Below, in pieces: positions 55,355 to 63,119 of a DNA stretch of 64,000 nucleotides. Below the pieces are notes generated by a model, which did not search any database, was not told where the DNA came from, and worked only from the letters and a program-made list of their open reading frames with translations. Both the position numbers and the translations under genes were made by a program. Where the stretch lies: positions 1 to 64,000 of the forward strand of contig JADQBQ010000003.1 of assembly GCA_016278505.1 (NCBI GenBank). The letters run 5' to 3'. The first letter of the stretch is position 1, and every line of letters starts with the position of its first letter. This DNA comes from Clostridiales bacterium (GTDB lineage: Bacteria > Bacillota > Desulfotomaculia > Desulfotomaculales > VENG01).

Positions 55355-56060
55355 TTACAATGATGTAGTCAAAAAACAAGTAAGGGTATGGAAGCTTCGC
55401 TCGTTGAAAAATGAAGGCTCGTTAAGCAGAATGACGAAGGGCATACAAGTCAGGATAAACCAAAAGATACCCCAACGTGTTCACGCTGCAATTACCCATA
55501 CCGTAAAAGGTATCATCCATTCTGTTATATTTAGCTTAAAGTTCATCCCCAGTGAACCACCACGCACCGGATTAGATTTAGAAGCGCGTGATAGACTAGC
55601 CTGGCGTACCCTTGTAAAATATAGAAAAATTGCTTCCCTGGAAGGAGCAGGCACCGGTGCCGGTGGATTTCTACTGGGCATGGCCGACTTCCCGGCTTTA
55701 ATTGCCATCAAAATGCAAATGCTATTTGAATTGGCGCATATTTATGGTTACGACACGCGTAACAAAGAGGAACGTTTTTTCCTGTTGTACATATTTCAAA
55801 TCACCTTTACTACAGCAGACCAGCGAAAACGTCTTTTCCCAATTATTGAAGGGTGGAATGAAGTCGCCTTAACCGACATTGACTGGGAGCAATTTCAAAA
55901 GGATTATAGAGACTCACTGGACCTGCGCAAGATGCTGCAGCTAATTCCCGGGGTGGGAGCTATTGTAGGAGCCTGGGCTAATTATGGGTTATTGCGAGAG
56001 CTCGGCATAGCTGCTATAAACTGTTTTCGAATACGCCACCTGGGCTTAAATGAACTATAA
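55347..56060 (+). CDS. EcsC family protein
   Basis: A 237-aa protein starting at ATG 55347, overlapping the hexokinase stop by 8 nt. The EcsC block is GAGTGAGGFLLGMADFPALI, then KMQMLFELAHIYGYD, with a hydrophobic second half (AIVGAWANYGLLRELGIAA). EcsC of Bacillus is linked to an ABC exporter and secretion; here no such genes are close. The role beside a hexokinase is unknown. Confidence 0.85.
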   Translation: MIDYNDVVKKQVRVWKLRSLKNEGSLSRMTKGIQVRINQKIPQRVHAAITHTVKGIIHSVIFSLKFIPSEPPRTGLDLEARDRLAWRTLVKYRKIASLEGAGTGAGGFLLGMADFPALIAIKMQMLFELAHIYGYDTRNKEERFFLLYIFQITFTTADQRKRLFPIIEGWNEVALTDIDWEQFQKDYRDSLDLRKMLQLIPGVGAIVGAWANYGLLRELGIAAINCFRIRHLGLNEL

Positions 56061-56094
56061 AGAAAAATGGTTCCGTTAGACAAGGAGTGGTTTA

Positions 56095-56235
56095 ATGGGG
56101 TTTTTTGACTGGTTAATTTATTATGGATATGATGAAGACGGCTATGATGGAGAAGGGTATGACCGGGATGGTTACGACCGGGATGGCTATGACCGAGAGG
56201 GCTACGATAAAAAGGGCAACAAAAAGCACCCCTGA
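56095..56235 (+). CDS. 46-aa protein of GYDxx pentapeptide repeats
   Basis: ATG 56095 follows AAGGAG. After MGFFDWLIYY come six pentads of the form GYDxx: GYDED, GYDGE, GYDRD, GYDRD, GYDRE, GYDKK; then GNKKHP. The repeats are Tyr/Asp/Gly-rich, as in intrinsically disordered or spore-surface proteins. It is too short for ordinary gene tracks. The stop codon sits in the loop of the terminator that follows. It lies 35 nt after ecsC and is probably in that operon. Confidence 0.7.
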   Translation: MGFFDWLIYYGYDEDGYDGEGYDRDGYDRDGYDREGYDKKGNKKHP

Positions 56236-56250
56236 TGGGTGCTTTTTTTA
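56220..56250 (+). terminator. Terminator overlapping the end of the GYD-repeat gene
   Basis: AAAAAGCACCC (56221-56231) pairs with GGGTGCTTTTT (56237-56247); the loop contains the TGA stop and the T-run continues to about 56249. Confidence 0.85.
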
Positions 56251-56320
56251 ATGCCTTTCAGGTAACGTTTTCCTCTATTGTCGAATATTATAACAAATGA
56301 TTACTGGAGGTGAATTTATT

Positions 56321-56659
56321 ATGTCAGAAGAGAAGAAAGAAACTATGAAAACAGCTCAGTACCAAACAAATTACGAACCACTGGACAGCATGTACCCGGA
56401 TGTTTATTACCGTTGTTACCCGTATGTAAAACAGGCTTGTGAAATGTACGATAATCCCGATAACCCTGGTTTTTACCCGTATCCCACCAGAGCAGCTGTC
56501 GAACAGATGACTGAATATGTTTATCAAAGAGTCGATGCCGGCGGCTACACACAATCAATGGATAGGCAATATTACGGCGGAGGTATTCTAAGGCCTTTAA
56601 TAGGCATTCTGGTTATTCGAGAGTTATTAAGAAGAAGAGGACCCTACTACTATTATTAA
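56321..56659 (+). CDS. Tyr-rich hypothetical protein, 112 aa
   Basis: ATG 56321 follows TGGAGGTG. Tyr and Pro are frequent (YPDVYYRCYPYVKQAC, YPYPTRAAVEQMTEYVY), with a C-terminal Gly/Arg segment GGGILRPLIGILVIRELL and an end RRRGPYYYY. It resembles small spore-associated or surface proteins in composition. I do not recognise a family. It follows the GYD-repeat gene after a terminator. Confidence 0.65.
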   Translation: MSEEKKETMKTAQYQTNYEPLDSMYPDVYYRCYPYVKQACEMYDNPDNPGFYPYPTRAAVEQMTEYVYQRVDAGGYTQSMDRQYYGGGILRPLIGILVIRELLRRRGPYYYY

Positions 56660-56666
56660 TCCAACG

Positions 56667-56936
56667 CTAAATATTCATAAAGGCATCCGTATCAAATTTA
56701 ATGGCACAGGGTTCATGTTTTTCCTGCCTGTCCTTTTCATCGGAGTAGATTAATTCTCCCGATGCCAGCATTTCTTCCACCTGTTCCAAACGCTTGTCCA
56801 AATTGGTCAGCGTTCGCTGCAAAGATTCCATTAGCCCTAGTGCTTCACGCATCCTTTTACTACGAGAACCCGGAGGATACTGCCATATCCAGTGGTCAGA
56901 CGGCAGGCGAAGTTCCAAACGCTTATCCTTGGTCAT
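56667..56936 (-). CDS. Small RHH-like partner of the ParM-like protein (ParR candidate), 89 aa
   Basis: ATG 56936 has GGAAGGAGG 10 nt upstream; the frame extends to 56975 but that part overlaps the parM-like stop. The start KDKRLELRLPSDHWIWQY and the RSKRMREALGLMESLQ helix suggest a ribbon-helix-helix DNA-binding fold. A coiled coil follows (RTLTNLDKRLEQVEEMLASG). It is immediately downstream of the actin gene, as parR is in type II partition loci. Confidence 0.6.
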   Translation of the reverse strand: MTKDKRLELRLPSDHWIWQYPPGSRSKRMREALGLMESLQRTLTNLDKRLEQVEEMLASGELIYSDEKDRQEKHEPCAIKFDTDAFMNI

Positions 56937-56964
56937 GCTACGGAATCCTCCTTCCTTTAACTGG

Positions 56965-57936
56965 TTAGTGTGCATTCACTACCTTCAAAAACCCTGCTGC
57001 GTTTGCCCACTGGGGTTCAGGTAATACGTAAGCTTCAGGGAAAAGCGAAGTCATTGAACGCAGCATTTCGGCACCACCGCCTGCCAGGTAGACCTTCTTA
57101 ATGAAAGCCAGCCTGTCACCGAGGGCAGCCTTCACCTGATCTGATATAGCCAGTGCTATATCAGTACGCGCCTGGTTGATGACCCCGGAAAAGTCTCTTT
57201 CCTTACCGTAATAAGTTATCCTACCGGACTGAGAAATAATTTCCGGCACCCTTATGGCTGCCAGTGGCATTCCAGTGGAAGACAGGAACTCCTGGGCTAC
57301 AATCTCGTAAATGGCCTGCACACCCGTTTCTACCGAACCACAGAGACTGGATACCGGCTTCACATTGCCTTCAGCCACTTCTGCTGTAACATAATCGGTA
57401 GTCTTTTGCCCGATATCCACCAACAGAACCATTCCGTTCTGTGGTAAATCAGGTGCCATAAACAAGGCTCCCGCCCCTTGAGGATAAACCACCGCTTTAC
57501 CGAAACTAATTCTTTTCAGCTTATTTCCGTTTACAGACACCTCTGCATGCAGGCCCTCCAGATGATTTTTTAACTCTTCCCTCTGGGTACGATAATAGGC
57601 TACCGGCAGGCCTGCCACCACCATCGCGCCCGGGCCGGTATTTAAAACCCTGGCCGCGGCCAAGGCCAGAATGTCATGGTTAGGATGGCGGTGTTTCTCA
57701 CGGTCCAAAGAAAAACTTGCCCCGTGCCCTTCCCGTAAGGCCATTTCCCCTACAAAATATTTACTTATTGTACCGTCAACCCGGCGTATTTCCACTACAT
57801 GGCCACTATCACTTGGGGAGGATAGGTCCACCAGTGAAAGTTTCCTAAAAGGCGCCACAACGGAAGGGATAATGACTCTATTACTCGTGGTTATACTTTT
57901 GACATGGCTGTATCCTATATCCATAGCGATATGCAT
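56965..57936 (-). CDS. ParM/StbA-family actin-like ATPase
   Basis: A 323-aa actin-fold protein. Phosphate motif 1 is MHIAMDIGYSHVKSIT. Phosphate motif 2 is VLLVDIGQKTTDYVTAE. The adenosine motif is VYLAGGGAEML. This is the ParM/StbA/ALP type, which forms filaments to segregate plasmids or move phage DNA. It begins at ATG 57936 behind AAAGGGAG. It forms an operon with the small RHH-like gene. The promoter carries two SOS-box-like palindromes. No plasmid replication gene is visible. Confidence 0.86.
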   Translation of the reverse strand: MHIAMDIGYSHVKSITTSNRVIIPSVVAPFRKLSLVDLSSPSDSGHVVEIRRVDGTISKYFVGEMALREGHGASFSLDREKHRHPNHDILALAAARVLNTGPGAMVVAGLPVAYYRTQREELKNHLEGLHAEVSVNGNKLKRISFGKAVVYPQGAGALFMAPDLPQNGMVLLVDIGQKTTDYVTAEVAEGNVKPVSSLCGSVETGVQAIYEIVAQEFLSSTGMPLAAIRVPEIISQSGRITYYGKERDFSGVINQARTDIALAISDQVKAALGDRLAFIKKVYLAGGGAEMLRSMTSLFPEAYVLPEPQWANAAGFLKVVNAH

Positions 57937-57991
57937 TGAATACCACTCCCTTTTACATTGATGTTTTTCAACCTCTATCTATTATCTTCCA

Positions 57992-58038
57992 GAACCGGTG
58001 TTCTATTTATTATAGCGAGAACAAACGTTCTCAGTCAA
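57992..58038 (-). promoter_or_regulatory. ParM-like operon promoter with two SOS-box-like palindromes
   Basis: On the reverse strand TTGACT (58038-58033) and TATAAT (58014-58009) have an 18-nt spacer. GAACAAACGTTC (58019-58030), matching the Gram-positive LexA core GAAC-N4-GTTC including RNRY, fills the spacer. GAACCGGTGTTC (57992-58003) lies on the start site. Binding would block transcription until DNA damage. Confidence 0.75.
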
Positions 58039-58160
58039 TGCATTTTTTACTGGATTAGCACCCACCATATAGATTTTACATCAATTTGTTAAATCCTTCC
58101 TCCGCTTACTAAATAATTCCACACAGATTTTGACGCCCAAATATTTAAAAAACCTATAAT

Positions 58161-58367
58161 TCGACAGTTTTCCCGAAGGTTATTGGAATTGATCCTGCAA
58201 TTCTTGATAAGCTGGGCACCCCATTTTTGACCACCAAAGATGAGGGTACAGGGTTAGGACTGGCAGTCTGTTATAGCGTAGCTGCCAGGCATAATGCAAT
58301 TATTGATGTAAAGACAGGCGCTGAAGGTACCACTTTCGTCGTTAGATTCCAGGTACCCCGGTATTAA
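58161..58367 (+). pseudogene. C-terminal remnant of a histidine kinase (HATPase_c)
   Basis: An open stretch without a start reads GIDPAILDKLGTPFLTTKDE, then GTGLGLAVCYSVAARHNA, and GAEGTTFVVRFQVPRY before a stop at 58365. This is the F- and G2-box end of an NtrB/Kin-type sensor kinase. The sensor, His and N-box parts are gone. The rest of the 505-bp gap 57937-58441 contains the SOS-box promoter and no other gene. Confidence 0.75.
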
Positions 58368-58441
58368 TTATAAAGGCCCCCTGAGAGAAATCCCCAGAAG
58401 GCCTCGTGACAATCAATCTATTAATCGGTACAGCATCCCGA

Positions 58442-59416
58442 TTAGGAGTGAAGATAAGCAGGGACTACCTTAGTCCATCCTTTTACCTTACCGTATTTTA
58501 GAAAAGCACCGTAAAGGTTTAGTTCCTCTTTCAATAAATCAAAAAACATTTTACGCACGGAATCATTTCTGACTGCTTCTATTACAGCTCTGGCATGAAG
58601 GTCAATAGCCGACTGAATCCCCGTTAATATAGTTCTGTAAACAAACTTGTCCTCCATTGCCTCAGGATCAATTACACTTTCCACTTTTGCCGGCGGGCGT
58701 TCCGGCAGTGGAATATCGTATTTTAAAGCCTTTTTTTCCAGCATAGTAATCTGGTCTTTTAACCGGGATAATCCTTGTTTTAATAGCATTTTGAAGTCGG
58801 GATCATGTACAAATTCTAAAAATAAATTGGTCAGCTCTATTTGGTCATAGCGAGTGTTTACATGATCCCAAATGTGATTTGCTTCACTTACGGATACTTG
58901 TTCCTTTTCTTTAGTCTGAGCGGATTTGTACGCCGGTTCAATATCAGTCCATCCTTTTATTTTCCCAAACTTGTATAAATTTTCAAAGTTTTTCAGGTGT
59001 CCTTCAAAAAATTTAACAAACATTTCCATTAGTTTATCATTGGTAGTAGTTGTTCGAACGGAACGACTTAGTGAATACATCTCAGCTACAATGTCGGAAA
59101 ATATTCTCCTAAAAATGAACTTATCAGTCATTGACGGCAACTTTTGGCTAATTTTTATCTCTGACGGTGGTCGCTCCGGTACTTTAACTTTATACTTTTG
59201 GGCCTTTTCTTCCAGGATATTTACCTGCTTTTGAAAGTCATTAACCATTTCTGATACTAAGATAACAAAATCACGATCATGGATAAAATTTCTATAATAT
59301 TTGCCCGATTCTACGCTAATATATCTGAGTCTCAGTGTGTTCCATATGTTAAATGCTGTTACCGAATCAATCATCTCTGCTTTATTTTTGTTGGCTTTAA
59401 AGATCGAGATTGGCAC
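58442..59416 (-). CDS. DUF3231-like protein with two internal repeats
   Basis: A 324-aa helical protein made of two homologous halves of about 155 residues. Each half has IW-N/D-x-L/V-x-x-RY, a FxHDxDF block (NFIHDRDFVIL and EFVHDPDFKML), a helix with PERPP (KVPERPPSEI and PLPERPPAKV), and ends GKxKGWT. This layout fits DUF3231, found in spore formers and thought to form four-helix bundles. Starts at ATG 59416. Function unknown. Confidence 0.75.
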   Translation of the reverse strand: MPISIFKANKNKAEMIDSVTAFNIWNTLRLRYISVESGKYYRNFIHDRDFVILVSEMVNDFQKQVNILEEKAQKYKVKVPERPPSEIKISQKLPSMTDKFIFRRIFSDIVAEMYSLSRSVRTTTTNDKLMEMFVKFFEGHLKNFENLYKFGKIKGWTDIEPAYKSAQTKEKEQVSVSEANHIWDHVNTRYDQIELTNLFLEFVHDPDFKMLLKQGLSRLKDQITMLEKKALKYDIPLPERPPAKVESVIDPEAMEDKFVYRTILTGIQSAIDLHARAVIEAVRNDSVRKMFFDLLKEELNLYGAFLKYGKVKGWTKVVPAYLHS

Positions 59417-59498
59417 CCAACTAAGTCTCCTATCTGTTTACATTATCTCATAGTATGCACAGATGGAAACATAATTTATGCTTTGGTTTAAAATTTCT

Positions 59499-59972
59499 CT
59501 AGTTACCCTGAGCTCTCCGTCGAATCTCCTGCCATGTTTCTTCAGCTAACTGGTCGAATTGAGTTTTTGTCGCTGTGTTGCCTTCCTGTTCTAAACGTTT
59601 ATTAAATAGGTGGTCATAAATTGCATGCTGCATGGCTTTAATGGCCAATAATGAACAATGTTTTTTACCTTCCGGCAGCCCGCCCAGGTAATCAACAACA
59701 TCATCATCGGTTAATCGTAAGGCAAAATCTATGCTCTTTTTCCTGGCTATTTCTGTAACCACACTGGAGGTTGCTATAGCACCGGCACATCCATAAACCC
59801 TAAATTTAATCTCTTTTATAATATTATCTTCAATCCGCAGGGTTATTTCACATATATCTCCACACCCTGGTTCTCCAATCTTCCCATAACCATTTCCATC
59901 CTTAGCCACGCCCACATTACGGGGGTTTTGGAAATGTTCCAGCGTTAACTCGCTATACTCTAATGTACTCAT
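59499..59972 (-). CDS. NifU/IscU-like iron-sulfur scaffold protein
   Basis: A 157-aa protein. Scaffold blocks are LEHFQNPRNVGVAKDGNG, EPGCGDICEITLRIED, and VYGCAGAIATSSVVTE. The third Cys is in KKHCSLLAIKAMQHA. All three scaffold cysteines are present. It overlaps nothing and follows the NifX-like gene by 5 nt. It probably assembles or donates Fe-S clusters. The C-terminal helical tail (about 30 residues) is longer than in IscU. Confidence 0.88.
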   Translation of the reverse strand: MSTLEYSELTLEHFQNPRNVGVAKDGNGYGKIGEPGCGDICEITLRIEDNIIKEIKFRVYGCAGAIATSSVVTEIARKKSIDFALRLTDDDVVDYLGGLPEGKKHCSLLAIKAMQHAIYDHLFNKRLEQEGNTATKTQFDQLAEETWQEIRRRAQGN

Positions 59973-59977
59973 AACCG

Positions 59978-60343
59978 TTAGCAGTGACCGTCACAGCCAT
60001 CATGCTGGCCATCAGGATGGGTACATAGACTTTCTCCCGATTGAAGCTTTCCACTCACAAAATCGTTCATAATCTGGTCAACCTGCCCTGATGCCCCTAT
60101 AATGGGCTTGATATTATTTTCAGCAAATAAGGCCAGTGCTTTTTGACCCATGCCGCCAGCAATTACACAATCTACATTTAACCCCTTCAAATAGGGAGGC
60201 AAGAAACCGGGCTTGTGCCCCGGGTTGGTCACATTTTGAACATTTTCCGACCGGCCTTCTACAACGTCAAAAAGTACATATTCCTGACATTTACCAAAAT
60301 GTTGAGCCACATAACCACCATCAACAGCGATTGCCACTTTCAT
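59978..60343 (-). CDS. Dinitrogenase iron-molybdenum cofactor/NifX-NafY-like protein
   Basis: A 121-aa protein of the NifX/NafY/MTH1175 family. The fold start MKVAIAVDGGYVAQHFGKCQ and GLNVDCVIAGGMGQKALALF are typical. The C-terminus is Cys/His-rich (HPDGQHDGCDGHC), which may bind metal. In non-diazotrophs such proteins bind Fe-S clusters with MRP/NifU-like partners. It is cotranscribed with the NifU-like gene. No nitrogenase gene is present. Confidence 0.87.
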   Translation of the reverse strand: MKVAIAVDGGYVAQHFGKCQEYVLFDVVEGRSENVQNVTNPGHKPGFLPPYLKGLNVDCVIAGGMGQKALALFAENNIKPIIGASGQVDQIMNDFVSGKLQSGESLCTHPDGQHDGCDGHC

Positions 60344-60527
60344 ATCTATTCCTCCTGTAAATTATTTATAAAACTTTGGTACCAAAATTCTATTACTATT
60401 ATGAACATATGTCAATATATAAGTAAACTATTTCTGTAGACAATCACCTAAATTGGTGGGATGAGCTGGCAATCTTCGATTACAGGAGGCTTATCAGAGG
60501 GAAGGGGATAAGAGCGGCCGGCATAAT

Positions 60528-60621
60528 TTAAACCTTATGCAAGGTTTTAACCAGCTCTACCGGTACCTCATAGCGGGCCGCGAATTCATAAACGGTTTCT
60601 CCTGGGTATGGGTAGTGTCAG
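60528..60621 (-). pseudogene. LysM-like fragment
   Basis: The reverse strand reads YPYPGETVYEFAARYEVP then VELVKTLHKV and a stop. The P-G-E-T-V-Y-x-x-A-x-R-Y-x-V pattern is a single LysM repeat. It has no start and a stop lies just upstream. Part of the 521-bp gap 60344-60864. Confidence 0.45.
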
Positions 60622-60659
60622 TATCCTTTTTCAATTCTAAATAGCCGGCCGCCTCTAAT

Positions 60660-60841
60660 AGCATTTCATACTCCATAAGCTGGGCACGGCCCGGGTGGTG
60701 ATCTTCGACGACGTTGGAAAAGAAAAAATAACCGACTGGGTGCAGGTGCAGTACTACCGCATCATCAACCAGCGGTATGCCCTCACCAGGGACAGGCAGG
60801 TCTATGTGCAGGCAGAGGACTACCGGCTGGCGGGCCGGTGA
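60660..60841 (+). pseudogene. Truncated reading frame of unknown function
   Basis: The frame opens after a stop near 60655 and runs to TGA at 60839. It reads RVVIFDDVGKEKITDWVQVQ, then YYRIINQRYALTRDRQVY. The codon use looks coding but there is no start or ribosome site. It ends 23 nt before the next gene. Probably the 3' end of a decayed gene. Confidence 0.4.
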
Positions 60842-60864
60842 TGCCAGTAAAAAGGGGAGATACC

Positions 60865-61236
60865 ATGAACATAATCAAGGTGGATATCCAAACCGGCGAG
60901 GTTTTGGAAAATAAACTGCGACAACTTTGGGCCCGCGAGTATGGGTTCCAGAACCCAACAGAGCCGGCCAAAGCAAATAACCCGTCCCGTCATTTTCACC
61001 TCATGGAAGGCCACCGGCCGGAAAAGGTAGACCCTACCCTTATGAACCGTGTAAAGAATTTTAGCAGCAAAATCAACAGAAAGTCCCATTCCTGGCAAGA
61101 GGACGAGCATTACCAGCTGGCAGTGCTAATGGGGCGGGAAAAGCTGCCCTACAAACAGGCCGGTCTTCACCTGCCCCGCAGCCCCGACGCCTGCAGGTAT
61201 ATGTACCGGAAGATGAAAAACGCGGGGGTAATCTAA
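60865..61236 (+). CDS. Hypothetical protein with a Myb/SANT-like C-terminus, 123 aa
   Basis: ATG 60865 follows GGGGAG. The N-terminus MNIIKVDIQTGEVLENKL is followed by a basic middle. The C-terminal 45 residues, SWQEDEHYQLAVLMGREKLP then YKQAGLHLPRSPDACRYM, look like a SANT/Myb-type helix-turn-helix (W-x5-H-x-L-x7-Y). It may bind DNA. No family is certain. Its neighbours are gene remnants. Confidence 0.55.
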   Translation: MNIIKVDIQTGEVLENKLRQLWAREYGFQNPTEPAKANNPSRHFHLMEGHRPEKVDPTLMNRVKNFSSKINRKSHSWQEDEHYQLAVLMGREKLPYKQAGLHLPRSPDACRYMYRKMKNAGVI

Positions 61237-61465
61237 CGCCTTGTCATTGTACGGAGTCCCTTTTCCCTTAAATTTCAAGGCCCCGTAAACTAACTTTATA
61301 AGGCATGTCCGTACAATCTTACTGACACCAAAACCCCATTAACCAAGGTTCCGTACAAAATTAACCAACAACAAAGTAAACCATGTTTAACACATTCACA
61401 GAACACCTGTTTTACCCATAAGAACTCAGCTTTTAATATTAGGTTCCGCCGCACAAACTTAATAA
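61237..61465. other. AT-rich spacer, nothing recognised
   Basis: The first 230 bp of the 554-bp gap 61237-61790 are AT-rich and I see no gene, repeat or clear hairpin. A truncated DUF1659 gene follows from 61466. Confidence 0.4.
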
Positions 61466-61687
61466 TTATATATCGTACATTACACAGTACTTCGCCTGCG
61501 GTTCAACGTAGGTACCGACACCCAGGGAAACCCGGAATTCAGCAACAAGAACCTTTACCACATCAAGCCTGCCGCGCTGGATCCAGATCTACACGAAGTG
61601 GTCGCAGCACTGGCCGGCCTGGTGCAGGATCCCCTGGACTCTGTAACACGCATTGACACCGGGGAACTGGTTAACCAGGTGGTATAG
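61466..61687 (+). pseudogene. DUF1659 protein lacking its N-terminus
   Basis: After an in-frame TAA (61463-61465) the frame reads TVLRLRFNVGTDTQGNPEFS, NLYHIKPAALDPDLHEVVAA, and LVQDPLDSVTRIDTGELVNQ. This is the DUF1659 family. About 10 N-terminal residues and the start codon are missing. It may be expressed from a non-standard codon, but truncation is more likely. It is upstream of its usual partner DUF2922. Confidence 0.7.
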
Positions 61688-61790
61688 AAAAATTTGCCTG
61701 ATGCGCTGCAAACCACGGTAATTATGTGAACGGAATACAATAGGGGCGGGTGTTTGAGTTTACCCGTCCTGCAAGGAAAGGAGGGAAACT

Positions 61791-62021
61791 ATGCCCACTA
61801 CCACTCAGACCCTGCGTATGGTGTTTAGGAGCCAGGGGGGAACCAGCATGACCATCAGCCTGGACAATCCCCGCACCGATCTCACTGCTGCTGAGATTGA
61901 AGCGGTTATGGATACCATCATCGCCAAGAATATGTTCAGCACCAACGGCGGGGACCTAGCATCCAAGTACGATGTGAAAGTAATCGACAAAACTACCAAC
62001 GATCTTTACGATCCTGCATAG
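61791..62021 (+). CDS. DUF2922 family protein
   Basis: A 76-aa protein behind AAAGGAGGG. It opens MPTTTQTLRMVFRSQGGTSM and has DNPRTDLTAAEIEAVMDTII and DVKVIDKTTNDLYDP, typical of DUF2922. Such genes occur with DUF1659 and yvrJ in many Firmicutes; function is unknown. The three are close in order here. Confidence 0.85.
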   Translation: MPTTTQTLRMVFRSQGGTSMTISLDNPRTDLTAAEIEAVMDTIIAKNMFSTNGGDLASKYDVKVIDKTTNDLYDPA

Positions 62022-62080
62022 TCACACGAACAGGGGAGGGCGCGAGCCCTCCCTGATTTATAATTGGGAGGGATGTGAAT

Positions 62081-62293
62081 ATGGAAGAAATTCTTCAGGG
62101 AATAGCAAATGTGGGCTTTCCCATTGTAGTGGCAGCTTACTTACTGGTACGCATTGAAGGAAAATTGGACGAGCTTACGATCAGCATTCACCAGCTGGCC
62201 TGGGTTGTCGGTGAAAAACTAGATGCAGGGGGGGTAGCAAACCATGCAACACACTCATATAATTGTGCACCACACCGGTGCCGAGGAAAATGA
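62081..62293 (+). CDS. YvrJ family small membrane protein
   Basis: ATG 62081 has GGGAGGG 8 nt upstream. The start MEEILQGIANVGFPIVVAAY, then LLVRIEGKLDELTISI, matches the YvrJ family: a single membrane helix and a short amphipathic tail. The 70-aa frame overlaps the amidase gene by 50 nt. It belongs with DUF1659/DUF2922. Confidence 0.85.
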   Translation: MEEILQGIANVGFPIVVAAYLLVRIEGKLDELTISIHQLAWVVGEKLDAGGVANHATHSYNCAPHRCRGK

Positions 62294-62762
62294 CGCGGAG
62301 CAGGTGAAACAGTACCATTTATCCCTGGGTTGGAGGGATATAGGCTATAACTATGTAATCGAACGCAGCGGCCAGGTAGTCGAGGGTCGTCCGCTGGACC
62401 TTCCCGGAGCCCACTGCCGGTCCGGGGATATGAATCATTGCTCCATTGGCGTAGCAGTAATCGGAAACCTGGAAAAGAACCCATTGCCGCAGGTACAGCA
62501 GGAAGCCCTATGGGAGCTTTTACAGGAGCTGGCCGACCGGCACCGCATCCCGTTGGAAAACATTCTTGGCCACAGGGAAGTACCGGGAGCGGCAACAGCC
62601 TGCCCGGGTAAGTTTATGGATATGGAATTGCTGCGGAACAAGCAACAAACACCACATCTTTGGCGAGTCCAGGTAGGAGCTTTCAGCTCCCGAACAAGAG
62701 CAGAAGATTATGCCCGGCAGTTACATCAGCAAGGAATTGATGCTTTTGTTGTCCCAGAGTAA
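62244..62762 (+). CDS. N-acetylmuramoyl-L-alanine amidase with C-terminal SPOR domain
   Basis: A 172-aa zinc amidase of the Amidase_2/PGRP fold. Zn ligands are in IIVHHTGAEE, and GHREVPGAATACPGKF (His and Cys). NYVIERSGQVVEGRP is typical. Residues about 136-172 form a SPOR-type peptidoglycan-binding domain (WRVQVGAFSSRTRAEDYARQ). It has no signal peptide, so export would need a holin-like partner such as YvrJ, or it acts in a spore or phage context. ATG 62244 follows a G-run. Confidence 0.88.
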   Translation: MQHTHIIVHHTGAEENDAEQVKQYHLSLGWRDIGYNYVIERSGQVVEGRPLDLPGAHCRSGDMNHCSIGVAVIGNLEKNPLPQVQQEALWELLQELADRHRIPLENILGHREVPGAATACPGKFMDMELLRNKQQTPHLWRVQVGAFSSRTRAEDYARQLHQQGIDAFVVPE

Positions 62763-62793
62763 GGATTTTACCGATTATATCTTAATATGATAT

Positions 62794-62845
62794 GAAAACA
62801 TCTAGGGTATTCCTTTTGGGAAAACATTTGGGGTAGTCCTTTGAG
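62794..62845 (+). repeat. Imperfect 26-bp tandem duplication
   Basis: Unit 1 (62794-62819) and unit 2 (62820-62845) share GAAAACAT, GGGTA and TCCTTT blocks, 21 of 26 positions identical. It begins the 357-bp gene-free gap 62763-63119. Confidence 0.55.
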
Positions 62846-62857
62846 GTCGCCTTTTTT

Positions 62858-62884
62858 GACAGGATTGACAGGATTAACAGGATT
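62858..62884 (+). repeat. Three 9-bp tandem units (GACAGGATT, GACAGGATT, AACAGGATT)
   Basis: Three consecutive 9-mers; on the other strand the unit is AATCCTGTC/T. This word occurs as a dispersed repeat in many bacterial genomes. It accounts for a spurious NPVNPVNPV stretch in a reverse frame. Confidence 0.75.
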
Positions 62885-62987
62885 GTTTGATTTTGCTTGT
62901 ATTTGATTATTATTCCTTTGTATACAAAAGTGGTCAATAAAAGTTTGCTGCCGACCCGAAGAGTGGTAAAAAAATACCGTTTTTATG

Positions 62988-63060
62988 CCGGGTTTAGGCG
63001 CACTCTGGCTTAGATAAAATAGAGGAGTTTCAGGTGAATTACCGAAAGCCAGTGTGCCGG
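62988..63060. repeat. Long imperfect hairpin in the repeat-rich spacer
   Basis: GGCGCACTCTGGCTT (62997-63011) pairs with AAGCCAGTGTGCC (63046-63058), with CCGG at both outer ends and a 34-nt loop. It might be a mobile-element end or a structured RNA. No gene is seen around it. Confidence 0.45.
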
Positions 63061-63119
63061 GGAGTGGTAGACGGGTATGGGGGCGCTCCGGGCCGTAACA
63101 AAACATTAAGGCATCTATT

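Noticed and set aside
60375-60386. Perfect 12-bp palindrome TTTGGTACCAAA upstream of the NifX-like gene
   Set aside because: It might be an operator but is a single short palindrome in AT-rich DNA with no promoter fit.
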